Shown here: positions 58,455 through 64,000 of the stretch, piece after piece
Numbering within the stretch: the stretch's first letter is position 1
Layout of the letters: each line of letters begins with the position of its first letter
NCBI GenBank assembly: GCA_965208815.1
Contig: OZ242357.1
Location: forward strand, 868,001-932,000
Length of the DNA stretch: 64,000 bases
Direction: 5' to 3'
Origin: Bin55 sp009840545
Lineage (GTDB): Bacteria > Pseudomonadota > Gammaproteobacteria > Pseudomonadales > Azotimanducaceae
The notes under the pieces: model-generated
What the model saw: only the letters and a program-made list of their open reading frames with translations
Databases searched by the model: none
Told to the model about the DNA's origin: nothing
Translations under genes and position numbers: made by a program

Positions 58455-59753
58455 TCAATCTCTATTCGATTCTGACTTACCTAGTAAGTCTCTTAGCCAC
58501 CGTTGAGCCGATTCACGATCGCCAAGATCGTGGCCGCTCTCCAACATCGCTTGCAGCTTGTTGATCCTTTGAGACTCGTCCGCCACACGCCAATAAGCAT
58601 CAAAGTACTTCATCGTCTGTTGGTTCATCGGGACACTGTCCAACAACTTTCTCAGCCTAGCTGCATACTCCTCTTTTCTCTCCGTACTGAACGGGTAGTG
58701 CTCCTTAAGTTTGCTCGAAGGTTGACCAGAACCAGGTGATAATCCGAAGGGATACAGGCAACCAGAACCCCAACCCCAGGTCGCTTCTGTTAAGAACATT
58801 CCGAACCTACGTGCTGCATGCCAGACATGAGGATCAACTCCATTACCCAATTCGAGATCCCGGCTTATTGCGATTGCGACAGACTTGAGACAGAGGTCTG
58901 CTAACCCTAGTCTGTAACCAAAATCAGCACATAATCCTTCCAAGGATTGACCTCGATTTTTGGTATCAAGCATCAATGTCTCAGGTTTGAGGTCACTCAA
59001 CACCGAATTCTGAATCGCCAAAGCCTTTCCAACGTCATTGGTCTCAAGACTTTGCTCGAAGTGCATAGAGGCAAACCTAATCTTCCAGAAGGGGGTACGA
59101 GCATGAGAGTAGCCGTGATTCATGAGCTCATCAAGCCTTGCCAAAGACACCGCTCTTGCCTCTGATGGATCGCTTGGAATTTCAATTTCCCGGATGATCC
59201 GTTCTCTAATGGTCGAACATTGCGGTGCTAGCTCAACGATACGTTCCATAATTACGCTTCGGGCCTCGTAGGGGCTAAGCGTCGCTTTCATGGCCATTTC
59301 AAGGTAGTAGAGAATGCCGACATTGTCAGGAAACTCTGATATCAACGCCTCGAATTCGGCTACGGTTCGCTCCCTGTCATGCACCCGCGAGGTTTCGCCT
59401 TGGTCCTCGTATCCAAACCAAAGATGACCCTGTACCATGTCGAATCGTTCTTGTGGTGTTGGTGCATCGTTTTGTTCCAAAGAACGCAGAAACTCGTTAC
59501 AAGTAGTCAATCGATCGTCGGTTTCACCAAAACAATTTTTTTCAAAGTCATCTGAATGCTGAAAAGCATCTCCCTCAAAGCAAGAGTCGTCTATGGGAAT
59601 AAAGTCCTGCCATGCAGAGAGTTGGCACAAGGGGATGCAGAAAAGGAGGAATCCTATGGGTCGTTGGACGGTGGCTCTCAACCCAAGAGGTTTGACGTTC
59701 AACAGTTTCGCGCCCACTGCTACAAGAAACTTCGGAAAACCGCGTGTGTGCAT
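58455..59753 (-). CDS. Hypothetical exported protein
   Basis: A 432-residue protein I cannot assign. After about 30 residues comes a hydrophobic segment (PIGFLLFCIPLCQLSA), likely a signal peptide with an unusually long basic lead; a later start is possible. Several cysteines (DSCFEG, NCFGE, TTCNEF) follow. The middle reads as alpha-helical (RTVAEFEALISEFPDNVGILYYLEM) like TPR-type repeats, and the end is charged. It is followed at 59760 by the HEPN-like gene, stop to start 6 bases apart in the opposite order. Function unknown. Confidence 0.65.
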   Translation of the reverse strand: MHTRGFPKFLVAVGAKLLNVKPLGLRATVQRPIGFLLFCIPLCQLSAWQDFIPIDDSCFEGDAFQHSDDFEKNCFGETDDRLTTCNEFLRSLEQNDAPTPQERFDMVQGHLWFGYEDQGETSRVHDRERTVAEFEALISEFPDNVGILYYLEMAMKATLSPYEARSVIMERIVELAPQCSTIRERIIREIEIPSDPSEARAVSLARLDELMNHGYSHARTPFWKIRFASMHFEQSLETNDVGKALAIQNSVLSDLKPETLMLDTKNRGQSLEGLCADFGYRLGLADLCLKSVAIAISRDLELGNGVDPHVWHAARRFGMFLTEATWGWGSGCLYPFGLSPGSGQPSSKLKEHYPFSTERKEEYAARLRKLLDSVPMNQQTMKYFDAYWRVADESQRINKLQAMLESGHDLGDRESAQRWLRDLLGKSESNRD

Positions 59754-59759
59754 AGCTCT

Positions 59760-60155
59760 CTAGAACTCACTTAACATACCAATGGTAAATGCAAGATCTA
59801 CTGGTGATGGTCTCTGATGCTCTCTCTTGTTTCGATGTTCTCGCAATAGCCCTACAGCAACTTTCATCTTGCCAACAAGCTCCACAGATGTAAGGTGCGC
59901 TCCTTTTGCCTTCGCCAGGTCGATTGACGACTTCACTCCCGCGAACGATGCAACCTTCACGTCTAAATCCAATATCAATGTCGTCGACAACTGTTTACAG
60001 ATCGGTGGGAGAGTCTCACCAAGCAAGTCAAACGAAACCGATATGGGTTTGGCTGCATGGGTCACGGATTCGGAGCTTCCTTCATAAGGTGATACATGCG
60101 CATCTTCAGTTTTGCCATCAGTCGCATGCACCCTTTCCCGCCAGTACCTGGCCAT
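59760..60155 (-). CDS. HEPN-like partner of the MNT gene (tentative)
   Basis: A 131-residue all-helical-looking protein directly after the MNT gene and overlapping it by 38 bases. Residues 108-113 (HRNKREHQR) form R-x4-H, the HEPN ribonuclease motif; the position two past the histidine, a tyrosine that MNT partners modify in RX4HXY systems, is arginine here. Family membership is inferred from the pairing, size and motif. N-terminus uncertain; the ATG at 60155 overlaps the MNT gene. If not HEPN, it is a hypothetical protein. Confidence 0.45.
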   Translation of the reverse strand: MARYWRERVHATDGKTEDAHVSPYEGSSESVTHAAKPISVSFDLLGETLPPICKQLSTTLILDLDVKVASFAGVKSSIDLAKAKGAHLTSVELVGKMKVAVGLLREHRNKREHQRPSPVDLAFTIGMLSEF

Positions 60156-60495
60156 TTACAGCTGTTTCGCGAGCTAATGTTCCTACGCTTTGGGACTCCT
60201 CGATGTATTTACGTAGCGATTGGAGAGGCACATCTACATGGTGAACCAAAAAGTCCTCCCCGTGCATCGGAATTTCCTTCGGCCTCGATTCACCATGGAA
60301 AATCGCGACATCCCAATCACTGTTTTCGTTCGCACTCCCACTTGCTTGACTACCAACTAGCACAACGGCTTTCACTCCTGGAATCTTGATCCATATGTCG
60401 GCGTGCCTTCGCGACCAAAATGGAACGTTGGGTTCAGCCAATTCCGGCTGAACATGAGAGTTTGCCACTTGCATGCTCGTACTAGAACCTAGCAT
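60118..60495 (-). CDS. MNT-type nucleotidyltransferase (antitoxin-like)
   Basis: A 125-residue minimal nucleotidyltransferase. The catalytic motif is exact: GS at 48-49, ten residues, then D-W-D at 60-62 (VGSQASGSANENSDWDVAI). Such MNT proteins adenylylate partner HEPN ribonucleases in toxin-antitoxin pairs. The first gene of a two-gene unit; the second frame overlaps its last 38 bases. The start ATG at 60495 has no clear ribosome site; ATG 60474 is an alternative. Upstream lies an inverted repeat. Confidence 0.72.
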   Translation of the reverse strand: MLGSSTSMQVANSHVQPELAEPNVPFWSRRHADIWIKIPGVKAVVLVGSQASGSANENSDWDVAIFHGESRPKEIPMHGEDFLVHHVDVPLQSLRKYIEESQSVGTLARETAVNGQVLAGKGACD

Positions 60496-60855
60496 CAGAA
60501 AATTTCATTCTTGATTCTTGTGAAATTCGTCGCTTCGTCGATAGTGAGGCTATTGGTTTGTAGTTCTCGGTCCAAAAATTAGAGAGGTCACGGTGGTTCA
60601 GACCGTCATAAATTGACCGGAATTGAATTTGTAACGGACTCCACTCACCGGGATCTGCGGCTGATGTGGAACCGTCAGTTTCTCCCGTTTCAATCTCGCA
60701 AGATTCGAGCCGTATTTATTGAGAACTTGAAACCCACTTTAAGCTCACGATAGACTATGAACATCTCTGGCACAAGCACAACCAGAAGCAGTTGTTGGGT
60801 GCGTGGTTGTTCACGAGAAGTTGCAAAGTGGCAAAACTGTCGGCGAAAATGACTC
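60496..60855. other. 360-bp divergent region between the MNT gene and the TPR gene
   Basis: No credible gene. It carries the inverted repeat 60501-60527. TTGAAA followed 18 bases later by TAGACT (about 60727-60756) may be a promoter for the TPR gene at 60856. Confidence 0.4.
60501..60527. promoter_or_regulatory. Inverted repeat AATTTCA-n13-TGAAATT upstream of the MNT gene
   Basis: Arms 60501-60507 and 60521-60527 are exact reverse complements, starting 6 bases ahead of the MNT start codon. The arm centres are 20 bases apart, close to two helical turns, which fits a dimeric operator such as autorepression would need. A chance hairpin cannot be excluded. Confidence 0.4.
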
Positions 60856-62310
60856 ATGAAAGCCAGTAAGACAAATTCGCATGCTTTTTTCTTTGCAGTT
60901 GTCCTGATGTCTGTCCTAGTGTTGAGCACCATCATTGGATACTTCATACTTCTCCCACGAGCCATTCCAAAGCAAATCATTGTTGCGGTTCTGCCATTCG
61001 ACGGACCTGAGACTCTTTCGCCCCACTTAACTCAGGAATTCCCACGACACATAAGAGAACTCGTTGCATTGAGCCGAGATCTGACCTTCGTGGACTTTGA
61101 TGCTGCGAGAGATGCGATAAGTTTGGGCGAAGATTTTCGAGGCTTCACGCATGAACTCGGTGCGACTCATATTGTGGACGGAGATTTCGTTGAAGACAAC
61201 GAGAACGCCGACAGCTACATACTGACTATACGAGTCGTGGATGTGACGCGTCCTGCGTGGAAACTTAGGTGGGACAACGAGTATCGCTATCCCAACGAGA
61301 CATTGTTGAGCATTCGAAATCACGCCGTCGAGCAGATTTTGGGTGGCTTGTACGACAACAGCGTTGGAGAAATCGCGGACGAAGAAATCATCGACAGGAG
61401 TTTCGAGGACTTCCTTCGTGCCCAGTCACTCTTTCATTCAGGAAAATCTCAAGCTGCGAGAACTGTCCTGAATCAAGCTCCGCAAATCGAATTCAATGCG
61501 TTCGCACTCTACTCTCTGTCACGCATTGATCCTGAACGAGAGGCGCACTACCTCGACTCGGCAATTAGTGCCAATCCAAGGCACTATCCGTCACTGATTG
61601 AGCAAGCCTGGAATACCTACCGCTCTAGTGGAGACTTGATCCAGTACTCCAGCACAATTTCAAAGCTAGCGGGAGAGTTTCCCAATTCCGAGGCGGTTTT
61701 AAAGCTAGCAGACCTCTATCACGCTCTTGGATGGTTCGAAGAAGAGGAACAGCTTCTCTTACGATGGGCAAAGATGCGTCCTCGGTCTGGTCTTGCAGCA
61801 TTGAAAATCGGTTTTTCGAGATATAGAAGCCAAAATATCCCTGGAGTCGATGAAGCACTTGCTATCGCTGGAGCGAGAGAATCAAACAATTCTCTCGTAG
61901 ATTTCTACACAGCACTATATAAACTTGAAGTTCAAGACGATGCCCCCGATACCTCCAAGTCAGCGGAGTTTAGAGTCAGACAATTAGCACTGAATGGACA
62001 AATTGAACAAGCCCGTGGCGTTTTTGCGACTTTTCAAGAACGGCTCTCGTGTGACGAGCTAATTGAGAACGCGCTCTATCTGGACGACTTAGATTTGGCG
62101 TTCGATAATTTGCCGTGTAGCGATCAGTTCTGGACTCAACCTCCAGGGTGGTGGTCTAAGGATGATCCACGTTGGCAGGCGTTTGTGTCGGATCTGCGTT
62201 ACTCGGATTGGCTACGGTCAAAAGGATTCGATTCGACTACGCTTGATCAGCTCACACCAACTGCGATTCCCCAATTGTTCGCTCCCGTTAGAAAGCTCTT
62301 ACCCGAGTGA
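60856..62310 (+). CDS. CadC-like membrane protein with periplasmic TPR domain, no DNA-binding domain
   Basis: A 484-residue protein with one N-terminal membrane helix (residues 9-32, FFFAVVLMSVLVLSTIIGYF) and a periplasmic part. The segment IIVAVLPFDGPETLS...DLTFVDFDAARDAI resembles the FlgO/TolB-like amino-proximal domain seen in CadC and adenylate-cyclase-associated proteins, with TPR repeats following from about residue 180 (ARTVLNQAPQIEFNAFALYSL, ALAIAGARESNNSLVDFY). A CadC DNA-binding domain is absent. The role is unknown. Confidence 0.75.
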   Translation: MKASKTNSHAFFFAVVLMSVLVLSTIIGYFILLPRAIPKQIIVAVLPFDGPETLSPHLTQEFPRHIRELVALSRDLTFVDFDAARDAISLGEDFRGFTHELGATHIVDGDFVEDNENADSYILTIRVVDVTRPAWKLRWDNEYRYPNETLLSIRNHAVEQILGGLYDNSVGEIADEEIIDRSFEDFLRAQSLFHSGKSQAARTVLNQAPQIEFNAFALYSLSRIDPEREAHYLDSAISANPRHYPSLIEQAWNTYRSSGDLIQYSSTISKLAGEFPNSEAVLKLADLYHALGWFEEEEQLLLRWAKMRPRSGLAALKIGFSRYRSQNIPGVDEALAIAGARESNNSLVDFYTALYKLEVQDDAPDTSKSAEFRVRQLALNGQIEQARGVFATFQERLSCDELIENALYLDDLDLAFDNLPCSDQFWTQPPGWWSKDDPRWQAFVSDLRYSDWLRSKGFDSTTLDQLTPTAIPQLFAPVRKLLPE

Positions 62311-62386
62311 ACATGCGCACAGTCTGAATCACAATGGCTGTGGTCTCATCTAAGTTAGAAGCTCTGAAGGATATGCCCGCCTGAGA

Positions 62387-63967
62387 CTATTCGTTGGACG
62401 ACTCATGGTCGGAATTGGGAGAGAACAGTTCTTCGAGATGGCTCGCGGGAAGAGGTTGAGTCAGTTTAGAAACCACAAAGGTCACTACTACTCCAATAAT
62501 CTCGCCCATTGCTGCACACGAGAACGGGTTCGGTCCTTCTCCATGAATCCACGAAACCATGTCAAAAAAGATCCCCGATCCAAACCAATTGGGGTCGAGC
62601 AATTGAGCGTGAACGATCACGAAAGAAACGAAGCCGGCTAGTAAGCCTGCATATGCACCTTTTCGCGTAACGCCTTGCCAAAGCGCCCCCAAGACCAATG
62701 GACCTGCGAACGCGGCCATCATTCCGCCTACGCCGATGAACACGATGAGTGCGATGTTGACCTTTTGCAGAGCCCAAGCCAAAGCGGCACAAATAATCAG
62801 CACAACAACGGTACTAACACGGCTGATTACGAGCACCCTTTTGTCGATTTGTTCTTCAGTGAGGTGATTGTGAAACAGTGGTGCAAGTGTTCTGCGATAG
62901 ATATCGTTGGCAATTACTTGCGATGAGGAGACGACTAACCCGTCGGCTGTAGACATAATTGCCGCAAGGATGCCGACACCGATAAGTGCGGCAAGCCATG
63001 TCGGAAACAGTTCTATAAACAGCAACGGCAACGCTGCATTGTGGCTTTGGCTAGCGAGGAGATCGTCACCAAGTACTGCCCTTGCTAGCAACCCACCAAG
63101 TCCCATCATTCCTAGCACTATTCCGCATAGGAAAGCAACTCGGACGAACGAATGTTGTTGTTTGTCTGACTTGAGTGCCCAAACCTTGTTGCCGAGATGA
63201 GGCAGCATCCCCAAAGGAATGTGAGCGAGCAGTATGGCGATTATCGACCAAGGGGAATGGGTGAGGGGGTTCGTTGGATTGAGCGGCTTCGTCAAGTTCT
63301 CGTCTTGTTCGCCGAGTGATCTAGCCAGTTCCCCTAAACTACCATCCAGACCCACGCCAATCAGAACGATTACGATGACCACAATGGCCAGTGCGAGCAT
63401 CAACATACCTTGAACGCCATCAGTCAGGATATCTGCATGAGCACCGCCGAGGACCACATAAGCACCAAGTACGACCACGGTAATTGCAAGTGCCCATGCG
63501 GGATCCATTCCAAGCATCGTTTCGAACATAACTAGTCCTGAGACTAGCTGCGCTGCCAGATAGAAGAACAACACAAGCGACAACAGCGACACGAGGATCC
63601 TCAATCCATTAGATTGAAATCTATCTCCCAGATACTCGGGAATACTTCGGTTGCCGAAGCGATTGCCGGCGGTCGCAACCAGTCGCATGCAAATCAGCAC
63701 ACCCAAGTAAACGCCCATCGGATAGAGGAAATTTCCCCAGACCGAAGAGAATCCGAGTATGTAGGCAAGTCCGGGTCCCCCTAGAAATGTTGCTCCGCTG
63801 GCAGTAGTAGCTGCGAACGCAAATGCAAGGAATGTTGGACCGTAGCCGCCTCTTGCCGTAGCGTAATCGTCCGCGTGTTTGACACGTCGTTGACCCCAAA
63901 CGCCGAACGCCAGCATTCCGCCGACATACACGACCAAGAATAACCAGGACCACGCTGCCAAACTCAT
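62387..63967 (-). CDS. Sodium:solute symporter (SSS family)
   Basis: A 526-residue symporter of the SSS family (PutP/PanF-like fold), with about 13 membrane segments. Core motifs: GGYGPTFLAFAFAATTASGATFLGGPGLAY (first repeat, sodium site region), GVLICMRLVATAGNRFGNRSIPEYLGDRF, AYVVLGGAHADILTDGVQGML and IGVGILAAIMSTADGLVVSSSQVIANDIY (second repeat). It starts at ATG 63967 and is convergent with the TPR gene. Substrate (carboxylate, proline, pantothenate or other) cannot be told. Confidence 0.88.
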   Translation of the reverse strand: MSLAAWSWLFLVVYVGGMLAFGVWGQRRVKHADDYATARGGYGPTFLAFAFAATTASGATFLGGPGLAYILGFSSVWGNFLYPMGVYLGVLICMRLVATAGNRFGNRSIPEYLGDRFQSNGLRILVSLLSLVLFFYLAAQLVSGLVMFETMLGMDPAWALAITVVVLGAYVVLGGAHADILTDGVQGMLMLALAIVVIVIVLIGVGLDGSLGELARSLGEQDENLTKPLNPTNPLTHSPWSIIAILLAHIPLGMLPHLGNKVWALKSDKQQHSFVRVAFLCGIVLGMMGLGGLLARAVLGDDLLASQSHNAALPLLFIELFPTWLAALIGVGILAAIMSTADGLVVSSSQVIANDIYRRTLAPLFHNHLTEEQIDKRVLVISRVSTVVVLIICAALAWALQKVNIALIVFIGVGGMMAAFAGPLVLGALWQGVTRKGAYAGLLAGFVSFVIVHAQLLDPNWFGSGIFFDMVSWIHGEGPNPFSCAAMGEIIGVVVTFVVSKLTQPLPASHLEELFSPNSDHESSNE

Positions 63968-64000
63968 ACTGGTGCCTCCACTTCTAGTTCGGATCTAATG

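Noticed and set aside
1..64000. CRISPR arrays, insertion sequences, phage or integrative elements, rRNA
   Set aside because: No arrays of direct repeats with spacers, no transposase or integrase sequence and no rRNA were seen; the only direct repeats are inside the lipoprotein gene.

Overview
The window reads as a chromosomal segment of a Gammaproteobacterium, probably an uncultured aquatic heterotroph. The evidence is gene content: the lolA-rarA-serS order, a complete tusDCB-tusE sulfur-relay operon, a YpeA-type acetyltransferase, HspQ, KdsD, LPS-type envelope genes and a PEP carboxylase ending in the usual RNTG tail. Base composition looks close to 50% GC, with AT-richer intergenic islands near 32-32.7 kb and 51.7 kb. 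I see no insertion sequence, phage module, CRISPR array or rRNA. The only tRNA is tRNA-Ser(UGA) at 6.1 kb.

Layout. 0-6 kb is housekeeping: the lolA tail, rarA, serS, then on the minus strand tusE/B/C/D, trpS and a GNAT acetyltransferase. 6-12 kb is a minus-strand run with an amidohydrolase, an MFS exporter, an acyl-CoA synthetase, a nucleotide-sugar dehydrogenase and tRNA-Ser. 12-15.5 kb is an overlapping plus-strand set (DUF924, glycosyltransferase, polysaccharide deacetylase, DUF3108) that looks devoted to the cell envelope. 15.5-31 kb is largely catabolic or accessory: an SMP-30 lactonase, a CmcJ-like oxygenase, HspQ, KdsD, two more amidohydrolases of the same family, a 2-hydroxyacid dehydrogenase, VOC proteins, a PHP phosphoesterase, a molybdenum hydroxylase subunit without partner subunits, a phytanoyl-CoA-dioxygenase-type enzyme, and a repeat-bearing acidic lipoprotein. 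Two tandem Yip1-like membrane proteins are followed by an 821-bp gene-free stretch with a perfect 16-bp hairpin.

32.8-46 kb holds hydrolases, a second PhyH-type oxygenase, PEP carboxylase, an MtaD-like deaminase, a beta-lactamase-fold serine hydrolase, a Tat-exported PhoX-type protein, a Nu-class GST and an N-acyl-D-amino-acid deacylase closed by a good rho-independent terminator. 46-49 kb is a three-gene ABC-2 exporter. 49-51 kb carries a tandem pair of TIMP/NTR-like secreted proteins, one of them 5'-truncated. 51-64 kb holds two GSTs, a histidine phosphatase, an esterase, a heterodimeric ABC exporter with one degenerate ATP site, an MNT-HEPN-like pair, a CadC-like periplasmic TPR protein and a sodium:solute symporter.

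Most worth a second look: the MNT-HEPN-like pair with an altered modification motif and an upstream inverted repeat; a well-placed 17-codon leader ORF plus hairpins ahead of the ABC exporter; rarA with no canonical start codon but a well-spaced ATA; a short leader ORF overlapping the GST start; a tiny membrane ORF that needs a -1 frameshift; and the truncated TIMP-like duplicate.
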